A DNA stretch of 64,000 nucleotides, taken from the NCBI GenBank assembly GCA_040285825.1, contig JAUPSS010000003.1, positions 2,542,001 to 2,606,000 of the forward strand. Reading direction: 5' to 3'. The stretch's first letter is position 1. Every line of letters begins with the position of its first letter. Made by a program: the position numbers and the translations under genes. A model generated the notes under the pieces. The model did no database searches. It saw nothing but the letters and a program-made list of their open reading frames with translations, and was not told the DNA's origin. Below are positions 53,297 to 62,430 of the stretch, piece by piece. The stretch is from Eukaryota sp. TZLM1-RC. Lineage: Eukaryota; Metamonada: BaSk clade.

Positions 53297-56056
53297 CTAA
53301 TAATCTACAATTGAGTATTCACTGCCCTTATAAACAATCCATATACCAAATACAGTTCCAGAAGGAATTGGTTTGGTATCACTCCTTCCATTTAAGCTAA
53401 AAGTAGCTTGATTGTTTTCAATATTGACGTAAAGAATGTCTCCTTGGTTCATTCGAGGGAGGGCGAAGTCACCATCACTACCAACCCAACCATTAGTCCG
53501 ATAGTAAGTACCACTATTGGGACGACCCTGCCTAATATCATCCATTGTCCAAAACCCAATACGCTCAGTATCAGTCACCTTCCTAGTCCTTTTAATTGCA
53601 ATTTTGAACTTCGTAGGATTGAAATCTATTGCTGCAAAATTACAATGCTTATAACCATCACAAAAATTATTCAAAACCCTTCTATTACCTTCTGAGAACA
53701 CCATCCCAGAACCACTTTGATTTGTATTAAACTTCATGAATTTGGTTTCCCTACCCAATAACTTTTGACTTAGTTGATGAATAATGTCAAATGAGCAATT
53801 ACCAACAATAACCCCTTCCAACCATTCTTCCTTGTTTTTATTAATTGAATTAGAAAGATTTAGGTTTAATAATAAATCACTTGAAATTGTAAAAACTTCT
53901 GGAATTGAACCAAATTCATAATGATCAATAGCCTTGCCTAATAACCAAGAATTTGAATATTTAATTGAATAATTTACCAAAGTTTTGAATTCAATTCCAG
54001 ACAGAGTATTGAATTGTAACCTAGTAGTAAGTGATTCAAAGTCAAAATAAGAAGTAAATTCATTGCCAAGATTCAAAATCCAAATAAAATCCTGAACATT
54101 AATTGAATCAATATTAGAAACAAAATGAATGAAGAATTTTTGTTTCAATTCTTGTTTAATTTCAAGACCTAAAATCAGTTCTAATTGTTCCTTTGAAATT
54201 GGTTCTGTTAACTGAACTGTAAAAGCTTCAATAAGTTTTTCTTTAAGGTTATTGGAGTTTAAGTGCTGAATAAATGACATAAATGCTGATAAATGAGTTG
54301 AATTATTAAATTCGTGGAGGAATTCATCAACTAAAGATGGTTTGATATTTGAATCGCTCAAATCAATCACCCCATCAATCAAAATTGATTGAAAAAGATG
54401 ACAAAACTCAACACTCACCATTCTGGTTATCTCAGTGCTTTTCAATTGAAAAATTACTTTTCCAAAGGATTTTTCTTTTACTTCTTGAATTTCATTTGTT
54501 TTGAAGACTTTGGAATTCATAATATTAACAGAGAAAGTGACTAAAATGCGAGAAAGTTCATCAAATTTTGAAAGAGGAATCCAAATAATTTCATTTAAAT
54601 CAGCAAAAGTAAATTGATCAAAATCAAAAGAATAAAGACATTTTTTAAAAATTTCAACACTCCAATCAGAATTCCCTTGACTGTGATTAGCTTGGCTTGA
54701 ATATGACGTGACCAAGGTATTGAGTAACCAATAATTAACTTCACGATCATTTTGATTGTCAGATTTCAATTTTTTAAAAGTTTGAGGTTTGATTGAGATG
54801 GGATCAGCATTGATGATGCTAAATTTTGGCATAAATGTTTCCAAATTTTCACTATTGAAATTTTCACGATCAGCAAGTTCAATCGTCTCAACAAACCAAT
54901 TTGGATTTCTATTTGAATCTTTAACATTTCCAAAACATTTAATAGAAAATTCAATTAAAATAGTTGATAAAGAGTCATCCATTTTGAAGGGAGAAAAAAG
55001 TTCAAAATAAACAAAGTCAAATGGAATATCCTTGACTTCTAACAAAGTCAACACATTTTTAACCTGCTTGAGTGTGAAAATTTGGTCACTTGACCATGAC
55101 TTTACGAAACTTTTAATCAACCACATCACGTGATTGATTGACTTTAATTGACCTGAAAGTTTGATTAAAGTGATTGGTTTAAGTTCGACGTGTTGACGTT
55201 CACCAAGGTCAAAAATACCAGGAATCTGATTGACCACTTCATCAATCAAATGTGAATCAAATTGATTGACAGTCATCAATAACCAAAAAAACCAATCATT
55301 TTTAGTTTTTGAAGGTTCAAAATTTGGTAATAAATTGACTGAAAATTCCAACAAAACATCAATTAAATCTTCAAAATTACCAAAAACTTTTACAATTTTA
55401 TTCCAAATAAATTCAATTTCAATTTGTTTAACCAATTCAAAACAATTTTTCAAAACTTGGTCAACATCTTCAACAGAAATGCTACCCTTGACATAGGAAT
55501 CTACCATAGAAAGAAGCATCCATTTAATAGAGCCAGTAGTGGTTAGATTCATAGAAAGAACTTCAAAGGATTCCTCCTTCAAAACTAGTGGTCGGTCTAG
55601 TAGAAGCTTATCTAACAAAGGACAGCACTTCTTAATGAACGAATAATGCACACATTCATCGGCTCTGTGGATGACATTCACAAGGTGAGGAGATGAGAGG
55701 TGTTGGATGAAGGAGAATGCTCTCTCCACTATTTCGACGGCCTTGAAGTATTCAGCAGTGTAGAAGATATCAAAAACATTCTCGTTTGTTATCTCCAAAG
55801 GCTGGCAATAGAGAGCATTGATGAAGTCTTGGAAAATGGTAACATCAATGGGAAGATCGTAAATTTCTAAGCGTTGTAGATCTCGGTCAGTGGTGGGGAT
55901 GGTGAACATTTGGTGGAGGTATCGAGAGAAGACAGAGAGAACGTTGCGATGAAGAGCAAATTCATGTTCAAGATAGACAAGAGTGACATCGGAGAAATCA
56001 GTCGTGTGGAAGAGCTTCTCGGCAAACGTGGAGGATGGGTACTGGAAGGTGGCCAT
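53297..56056 (-). CDS. BTB domain protein with SPRY-like C-terminus
   Basis: 919 residues from the ATG at 56056 (MATFQYPSSTFAEKLFHTTD); in-frame ATGs at 56095 and 56110 are alternatives. Residues about 18-115 are a BTB/POZ domain (FSDVTLVYLEHEFALHRNVL, then YCQPLEITNENVFDIFYTAE), a dimerisation module often used in Cullin-3 ligase adaptors. A BACK-like helical region follows. The middle 500 residues hold at least three repeats of an L-x-x-F-S-(V/I)-(N/K) motif. About 740-919 is a B30.2/SPRY-like sandwich (HCNFAAIDFNPTKFKIAIKR, RTNGWVGSDGDFALPRMNQG). It is open throughout and the longest clear host gene here. BTB plus a C-terminal recognition domain suggests an adaptor, but the partner is unknown. 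A partial duplicate of its 5' end lies at 61744-62062. Confidence 0.85.
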   Translation of the reverse strand: MATFQYPSSTFAEKLFHTTDFSDVTLVYLEHEFALHRNVLSVFSRYLHQMFTIPTTDRDLQRLEIYDLPIDVTIFQDFINALYCQPLEITNENVFDIFYTAEYFKAVEIVERAFSFIQHLSSPHLVNVIHRADECVHYSFIKKCCPLLDKLLLDRPLVLKEESFEVLSMNLTTTGSIKWMLLSMVDSYVKGSISVEDVDQVLKNCFELVKQIEIEFIWNKIVKVFGNFEDLIDVLLEFSVNLLPNFEPSKTKNDWFFWLLMTVNQFDSHLIDEVVNQIPGIFDLGERQHVELKPITLIKLSGQLKSINHVMWLIKSFVKSWSSDQIFTLKQVKNVLTLLEVKDIPFDFVYFELFSPFKMDDSLSTILIEFSIKCFGNVKDSNRNPNWFVETIELADRENFNSENLETFMPKFSIINADPISIKPQTFKKLKSDNQNDREVNYWLLNTLVTSYSSQANHSQGNSDWSVEIFKKCLYSFDFDQFTFADLNEIIWIPLSKFDELSRILVTFSVNIMNSKVFKTNEIQEVKEKSFGKVIFQLKSTEITRMVSVEFCHLFQSILIDGVIDLSDSNIKPSLVDEFLHEFNNSTHLSAFMSFIQHLNSNNLKEKLIEAFTVQLTEPISKEQLELILGLEIKQELKQKFFIHFVSNIDSINVQDFIWILNLGNEFTSYFDFESLTTRLQFNTLSGIEFKTLVNYSIKYSNSWLLGKAIDHYEFGSIPEVFTISSDLLLNLNLSNSINKNKEEWLEGVIVGNCSFDIIHQLSQKLLGRETKFMKFNTNQSGSGMVFSEGNRRVLNNFCDGYKHCNFAAIDFNPTKFKIAIKRTRKVTDTERIGFWTMDDIRQGRPNSGTYYRTNGWVGSDGDFALPRMNQGDILYVNIENNQATFSLNGRSDTKPIPSGTVFGIWIVYKGSEYSIVDY

Positions 56057-56059
56057 TAC

Positions 56060-56210
56060 TTTGTTAAAAATTGAGGACCAACTTTTTGAAGACATAAACC
56101 CACATCTCATCTTTTGAAGAATATAACCAAAAGCACCGTGGCACTTCCAGCTATTCTTGAGATCATACAACTAACTTCGTCTGATACCCTATTCTCACAT
56201 ATTCTAATTA
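56060..56210 (-). repeat. Non-LTR remnant fused in frame upstream of the BTB gene
   Basis: On the minus strand this reads DLKNSWKCHGAFGYILQKM, matching LKNNFKCHSAFNYILQKK in the non-LTR remnant at about 24970-25060; nucleotide identity is also plain (TTTTGAAGAATATAA and flanks). The frame is continuous with the BTB coding sequence, so the two possible upstream start codons (56095, 56110) lie in or next to element-derived sequence. Confidence 0.6.
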
Positions 56211-56381
56211 TATTGTTCACAAATGACTGTTGTTTGGGTGAGACCCAAAAATAATGCTCTTTTGCCGCTGGCGATAACTATACTACATATATGAAACTGA
56301 CACGGCTGATAAATGTTTAATGCTGTGTTTGGGGGATTAATGGTTGGCGAAAGACATAGTATTACTGTTTTTAGTATTTTT

Positions 56382-56964
56382 TTATTCAAACGAAATTGTT
56401 AACAATTGAAAATCAATTTCTTCAAACTTCACTTCTACCATTGAAAATTTACCTACATCATTTTCTTCATAAAATCTTCTTAGTGATAACAACGAGCTAG
56501 AAACAAGGCTATGCATTTCTTTAAAAACATAAAATACAATTCTATTTTGCAAAACAGGTTCGGTCAAATATTCTTCCAGTTCTATTTTTGACAATACATG
56601 AAAAATCGTCCAAAAAAGATAACGTAGATTTACCCAAGGTTCCAAAAAAAGAAAAAGTAAAAGGACAAAGAAGGTATTGAGTATGTGAGTTGGAATTCAA
56701 ATTATCAATTTTTTTCAGCATACTTGATAGTTTTGCTTTGTCAACTCTACGTAAAGGTGAATTATAAAATCGTGACAGTTTTTCATTTGAGCTGTTTGAT
56801 ACATCAGTAGATCTGACGTCAGTAATGATCATTGATCCAACCAGACCGGGAACTAACACATCGCCGCGGCTGTCACCGAAAGAATTTCTGTCAGATTCAT
56901 CAGCCAAATTTGAAAGCAAAGGTTCTAAAAAGGATTCGATTTTATAAATGGGTTGGAGTGACAA
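56382..56964 (-). pseudogene. Non-LTR retrotransposon 3' relic upstream of the BTB gene
   Basis: Two overlapping frames (56542-56964, 56382-56645): YKIESFLEPLLSNLADESD, SRGDVLVPGLVGSMIITDV (GD-x13-D), SNEKLSRFYNSPL, YLLCPFTFSFFGTLGKSTLS and RIVFYVFKEMHSLVSSSLLS. These match the nuclease and C-terminal region of 27867-28562. The CCHC finger is displaced into the tandem repeats at 56947-57258. One frameshift near 56590. Confidence 0.65.
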
Positions 56965-57258
56965 TCATTCCACATTGGTAGATTAAACCATGGGAAACAT
57001 TACCAGGCCAGATAAAAGATCGAAGACGTATTCTTAATATGCACAGTATTACTGGTGTTTAGAAATAGAGGCTCAACGAAAACGATTGAGGTGTTCCACA
57101 ACAAAAAATGGGTTGGAGTGACAGTTTTTCCACATTTACAAATTAAATGATGGGGAAGATTATCAGGCTAAATAAAAGTCCGAAGACGTATATTTAATAT
57201 GCACAATATTACTGGTGTGCAGAAAAAGAGGCTCAACGAAAACGATTGAGGTGTTCCA
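56947..57258. repeat. Tandem duplication, 160-bp period
   Basis: Two copies (56947-57106, 57107-57258) beginning AATGGGTTGGAGTGAC and ending CGATTGAGGTGTTCCA. On the minus strand the second unit encodes LICKCGKTVTPTH, the start of the CCHC finger of the non-LTR family, so the duplication arose inside or next to that element. The units differ by scattered substitutions and a few indels. Confidence 0.75.
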
Positions 57259-57981
57259 TGGTCGGTGAAGTAAGCAACATAAACTCAACCCAAAACACAT
57301 TCATAAGACCCATTACATAGCAAATGGACTCACTACGACTTTCTTTGTATCATTTCAGTTATTTTAAAATAACGCCCAGAGAATTTCCATTCACTTTTTG
57401 TTTCGAAATCAGGTGCTTGGTTAGGTTCTATTGACGTAAAGTACTGACTCTTATACAATTTTTCAAGAACACAAGCTGACTTCTATAACGGTGTTGTGAA
57501 AATGAAATTGCCAAAAGGTGTAGCAAATACAGTGTTCAGAAACCACAAATGCTAGATCTATTAATTCTAACACAATTATTGCTATACATTTCAAAAATTT
57601 TCGCATATTACCAATTCAAAATTGTCAATCAAAAAAGATTGTTCAATGCAATTCAAATTTAAATATAGTTTAATTAATCAACCATTTGTGGGTTTCGATT
57701 TAGGTATTATTAAAGAAATTTTGTTGAAAAATTTATGTGTTAACCACGGACTGCTTTTACTGTAAAAAATTGCTATTTTCAGCCAACTCATTGTTGAGTT
57801 GATGTTTCGAATTTGACTTTTTATTGATATTCACAATTGTATTCATATTAAACCACAAAATTCCCGAAACTTATTTTCATCGCTTTATTAATTAATCAAA
57901 GTTTCTAAATGTCGATCACTAACACATAATCGTGTTCATTTGAAAATTTTGAAGAGAAATGGATCGTAAAATAAACAAGGA
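57259..57981. other. No gene seen
   Basis: AT-rich; no supported frame, repeat or RNA motif. Confidence 0.45.
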
Positions 57982-58125
57982 TCTGGGACATCTCACCCCA
58001 TTTTTATGAAAAGCGGAACATAAATACCCGCACTGAACAATTTGGTACTTTTGTATCAATTCTTTTATGGAAACTTATCCATCCTGTTCTATTTGATGAT
58101 GTCATCATGTTTGTGCTTTTTAGTT
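57982..58125 (+). repeat. MULE end relic
   Basis: Aligns with the left end of the MULE at 3394-3540: GGGACATCTCACCCCATTTT, AAATACCCGCACTGAACAATTTGG and GAAACTTATCCATCCTGTTC correspond in order to the terminal repeat and subterminal region there, at roughly 80-85 percent identity by eye. No transposase follows, so it is a non-autonomous or truncated copy. Confidence 0.6.
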
Positions 58126-60462
58126 TGTTTTATGGCGTTCTCGTATTCAAATTGCCATTATTAATAGATTACCTCCGTTTTTCAATCGAATTAGAGAAGC
58201 TTTACCTAGACAGCAAGCAGATCAAGATTTTGTAGAGGAAATATTGGTTCAATGTATTTCGTCCCATTAGTTATGAGTTTATTTTGTTAAATGTGGAAGT
58301 TAAATAAGTAGATAATAATGTTATTGTGTTGTAGGAATTGTTCTTGAAGAATCAATTTTGCTTTGCAACCATTTTATTATACCCGGGAAATATTGAACAA
58401 AGGTTTGAACAAAAACAATGTTGATGAAACTCAAGAAAAAAATCATCGGAATTATTACAAGATTTTATAAGTATACATTCAAGAAATTGCAACATTATTT
58501 TCAACTTAAGAAAACAGAAAGTTTTAACTGAAGCAACTCATCTAAATGAAAGGAAAATTCACCAATATCAATAAAAATTGATTTAAAACGAATTTGACCT
58601 TGTAAGTTTTGAAAAATTATTATTAGAATGAACATATTTAATTTTCATATATTTATTTCATGAGTTCAATTTTCTCAGTAACCAGGGATTTCAGCAGAAC
58701 CTGTCATAATTTAAGAAGTACTTTCAGCAAATATTTGGTGTCTCCTGGTTAAAACGAGAGTTTTCCTTCTGTGTCATGGAGAGAATAAGTAGTTCAAAAA
58801 ACTCTAAAAATCTTGTGTGACCCGAGTCCTCTTGAGCATTCAAAAAGTCATGTAGCACCAGAGTTATTAGCTGCTGTTGTTGAGAAACAAGAATACCAGT
58901 GAGACGCCAAATGGTCATTATGTAGAAACAGATAAAACTCCAGTGTTGAACATCAGCATGTTGAAACATGGTGGTGATTTGTAGCCTACGTAGACGAATT
59001 GATCACATCATCAATCACAAATATGATGAATGAGCAATGAAATTAAAAGAACATTGAAGATACATATTCATTTTATGTGTTTTTAATGATCAACTCAAGT
59101 ATTGTCAGCATAAAATAAATTATTTATTTAATTCCAAGTATTTAAAAGTGAGAACCTAAACATCAGGTTGATTTTTAAAATAATATCAAAAATTTTTATC
59201 AAGATTAGGATCATGTTCAATAAATCTTGAATCAGCTAACACATTCTGTTACAGAATTCTTCCGTAAGAATACGAAATCAAGAATTTGTTAGTTCGTCCA
59301 GTTAGTTGATGAGTACAGTTACTACTCGAACTATTTGATGGAAAAAATTACTATAAACATTGAATTATATTATAACTTCACGAATTAAAACAAAAAAATG
59401 AATTTAAAGCGAATAAGTTGGTCTGTTGTCAATCAGGAAAAATAGAAAAAGTAGTTAATGGAGTCCCTGTTCGGTACAGAATTGTTGAAAAAAAACCGAT
59501 GTATCTTGAATACTAAACTGCACATTGAGTGCTTAATCGATATGTGATTGCAATTCAAAGTCAATGTTAGGGATATTAAAGTGATGACATCGCTTGGGTA
59601 TTTCATAAAAACAATATATATATTATATAGTTCAGATCAAGTTTGCGCTGAAAACATCAATACTAAACATCCACCCACACTAATCTCTACAATACCTTTG
59701 GTCTACAATTATCATGAATATGAGAGTACGTAATCCTGTACATGATTAGAGCACTGTTAACATCCCTATCCCAATAGCCACCACATTTACTGTTTTGACA
59801 GTGTAGCAGTCCATGGCATGGGACTAGTTTGACACTGATTCCATCTTCACGAATCCTAATAGCCTCATATCATTTTGATATCCCGTTCTTTCTTCAGTTA
59901 AACGCTTTACTATCTGTCATAGGTGTTGAACGTCTAGTCCGTTTTGGGATATTGATGAATATGAAATTATAATACTCAATACTACATATTCTGAATCAAA
60001 AAGAGTTCTTGATGTATCAGTTTCTATGTCATGAATATCATTGTGTGCATATGTTAACCGTTTTTCGGGAAAAGGACATTCGACTTTGCAAGCCTGGACG
60101 ACATCTTCAACATGTTGGGAAGTTTCAAAGCCTATGCTGTTTAGACAAGTTGTAGTGGGTCGCAGTGAGACATACTATGAAGAAGTTTGGGTTGGATGGG
60201 TTGTAACTCACTGTGAGTGGTACTGACCTCAAAACTAAAATGGTTTTATGTTGATTAGCGTTTGGATGTAGTGATATGCTTCAAATAGAACATTGTTTAA
60301 ATAACATTTATTTACAATCCTACTGTGAATTTCACTTATCATGCGTTCCCCTGTGAAATTCACTCCTGTTTTCAACTCCCTCAGTGTCTACTCACAGGCT
60401 GTAAGAGACATGTAGCATCATTTGACAAAACCTTTTAACATTTAACCTTCATCCAATGAAGG
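58126..60462. other. No supported gene; one short open stretch
   Basis: A plus frame near 58131-58270 (SRIQIAIINRLPPFFNRIRE, ALPRQQADQDFVEEILVQCI) looks coding but is only about 45 codons with no ATG. Its neighbour is the MULE relic, so it may be a transposon fragment. Other frames at 58724-58969 (minus) and 60041-60226 (plus) show nothing recognisable. Confidence 0.35.
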
Positions 60463-60840
60463 TTAGATATCTTGATTTAGACTTGTTGACCAATAATGTT
60501 GACCAATAATTAAGCCATATTTATTTCTATGCAATACAAATCCAACTATCCTTGTTGTTGAGCTTTCATTGACAAGCTTCTTCCTAAAGTTAACAGAATG
60601 ATCATAAGGTAACAAATCAGCAACTATAATTTCATCACACAACAATAATTGAGAAGAAATAACAGCAGATGAACGAATCATATTTCTTAAAACACAATAG
60701 TTGTCCCAAATTCCAAGTTCCTTTGGATCACAGCCTTCTCCAGAAAAGACATCTAAACCAACAATGCCACCCTCTTCGGCTTCTTCTTGCAAGTTGATAA
60801 TAGTCTCTTCAGCATCAAGACCAGAGTTTTGAGCAAGTGT
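60463..60840 (-). pseudogene. CCT6 (TCP-1 zeta) C-terminal fragment
   Basis: From 60840: TLAQNSGLDAEETIINLQEE, then VGLDVFSGEGCDPKELGIWD and NYCVLRNMIRSSAVISSQLL, then CDEIIVAD. This is the C-terminal equatorial region of a group II chaperonin subunit; G-x-W-D-N-Y-x-V and L-L-x-x-D-E-I fit the zeta subunit (CCT6), part of the cytosolic TRiC/CCT folding complex. A TAA precedes it directly and no CCT sequence lies upstream. After VAD the frame continues about 50 codons into unrelated sequence. Only about 75 of roughly 530 residues remain, so it is a truncated duplicate. Confidence 0.7.
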
Positions 60841-60981
60841 TTATCTCAATAGGTCAGAAACACAAAAAAGGGATTAGGGAGGGAAGGGAAAAAAAAGGGA
60901 TTTGTATTCAACCTAAAATTCAACCACAGTAATAAATTATTATTCCTAAAATTCCCTTTTCAGTCCTGACAGTCTTTGTTT

Positions 60982-61690
60982 ATGTCGCATTTTGCCCTAC
61001 CAAAGTACTTTTCATACTGCAAATCACATTATGAAATCTATCCGACCTTTGTGAAAGACCTTCAACCAGCTGAACATAGTCTTCTGTTGATGGAAAACTT
61101 GAGAAGAATCTTTCCAAAACACAACAAGCAAGAGATTCTCGCCAGTCTGAATCTCCTTGCATATATTGAAGTTCCGTTAGACACGGATGTAGCATGTTTA
61201 TGCTGCAAAAATATCTCCAAAATATGCCTGGTGTTTTCGTCACTTGATAGTAATAAGTTGATCCCTATTGGGTCTCAATGTATGTATTAATCCTCAATGT
61301 ATGAAGCGTCTTGTGCCAGGACTTTCTGGACATGTGCAAAAGCTGGAAAACTGCTGGCAAGAAGCTATCCGTATTGACATTGAAAAGTCAAAACAACTCT
61401 GTGATGATTCCTTGTTGGACGAGACTGGTAGTTTGGTTAGAAAAGCCCAGAGGTTTTTTCCTGATAGGTTTGAAGCTGGCATATTCTGGGATATTCAAGA
61501 CACATACGAAACCAAGAAGGAAAATTATAACAATGATTATTGCTTTGATAATTTTGAATATGAGGAAACACCCTGGGAGCTCAGTCCAAAGCAAAGATCT
61601 TCTGTTCTCGGGACCTACGCACAAGCAAGAAGAAAGTGTAGGTATGGACTCTCAACTGATTTTTTGGATAGAGTATTGTTTTTGATATAA
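60982..61690 (+). pseudogene. Unrecognised cysteine-containing protein, broken by a 4-bp repeat
   Basis: The ATG at 60982 gives MSHFALPKYFSYCKSHYEIY, a helical region, then ACLCCKN...GSQC before a TAA at 61288. The second frame (to 61690) continues with CINPQCMKRLVPGLSGHVQK and a long hydrophilic part (AQRFFPDRFEAGIFWDIQDT; SSVLGTYAQARRKCRYGLST). At the junction TGTA is present twice (about 61279-61286); with one copy the frames would join as ...SQ-CINPQC..., pairing C-x-C-C with C-x4-C as in a zinc ribbon. It is about 230 residues overall. I do not recognise the family. Damage could be real or an assembly slip. Confidence 0.45.
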
Positions 61691-61743
61691 AAGACTTTTG
61701 GTTTGCCTATAATGAATACTATGAGCAACAAGCTAAATGCATT

Positions 61744-62062
61744 CTAGATCTTTGTCACTGGCAGGGAAGGTGAACATTTGGGTGGGGGTATCGGGAGAAG
61801 ACAAAAGAGAACATTGCGATGAATAGCAAATTCATGTTCAAGATAGACAAGAGTAACATCGGAAAGGTGGTGTGGAAGAGCTTCTCGGTAAATGTAGAGG
61901 GTGGAATTTGGAAGCTGGTTATTGAGATCTGAGGATCGTAAAGACAATGGGATTTTATGTTGGTTACAGCATGTTCTAGGAATACAAAATTGGCCCAGTT
62001 GTCAAATCACTAATAGTGAGTTGTGTGGGATTCATGGTTGGCGAAAGACATATTATTACTAG
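61744..62062 (-). pseudogene. Partial duplicate of the BTB gene 5' region
   Basis: 61744-61925 matches 55885-56045 (SDVTLVYLEHEFAIHRNVL is almost identical to the intact gene), with small indels that shift the frame after the BTB start. 62028-62060 (GGTTGGCGAAAGACAT) matches 56338-56370, upstream of the intact gene. The spacing is shorter by about 170 bp, the part occupied at the intact locus by non-LTR sequence (56060-56210). Confidence 0.75.
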
Positions 62063-62430
62063 CTAACCAAACAAAATAATAAAAGTAAATTGTACTTAAT
62101 TGTTTAAGGACAGGTGAGATATACAGCATGAATTGAATCAATAACAGTGCATGACAGAATTTGACCCTTTGTCATGACATCATACACAGGTTGGGTTGAA
62201 TCCAAACATTTAGTTGATCGAATTACATCATTAAATGAGAATTGGTGATCAGCAATCAGATTCTTTATTGCACAAAAAACAGTTTCATGTTGTGTCGATG
62301 GTGAGTTTCACATTCGAGTTTAATTTTAATATTTATTAATTATTTAGTTGGATGAACCACATACTTATTCATGTTAATCCTAATATTCTTCACATTGTAC
62401 TGGAAAGGGTTTTTGTCAATCATTTGAAAC
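62063..62430. other. Intergenic, between the BTB duplicate and the WDR70-like gene
   Basis: AT-rich, no frame. It includes the presumed promoter of the WDR70-like gene; the start context is TTTGAAACATGGC. No clear TATA box. Confidence 0.4.

Noticed and set aside
53408-55496. Plus-strand frames within the BTB gene
   Set aside because: Antisense shadows of a clear 919-residue coding region.
60840-60910. 3' splice site upstream of the CCT6 fragment
   Set aside because: There is a polypyrimidine tract and an AG, but an in-frame TAA lies between the AG and the first CCT codon, so no phase gives an open exon.
61275-61305. A mini-intron (GTATGT...AAG) joining the two frames at 61268-61290
   Set aside because: Removing it gives the wrong phase for the downstream frame; a 4-bp TGTA duplication explains the shift more simply.
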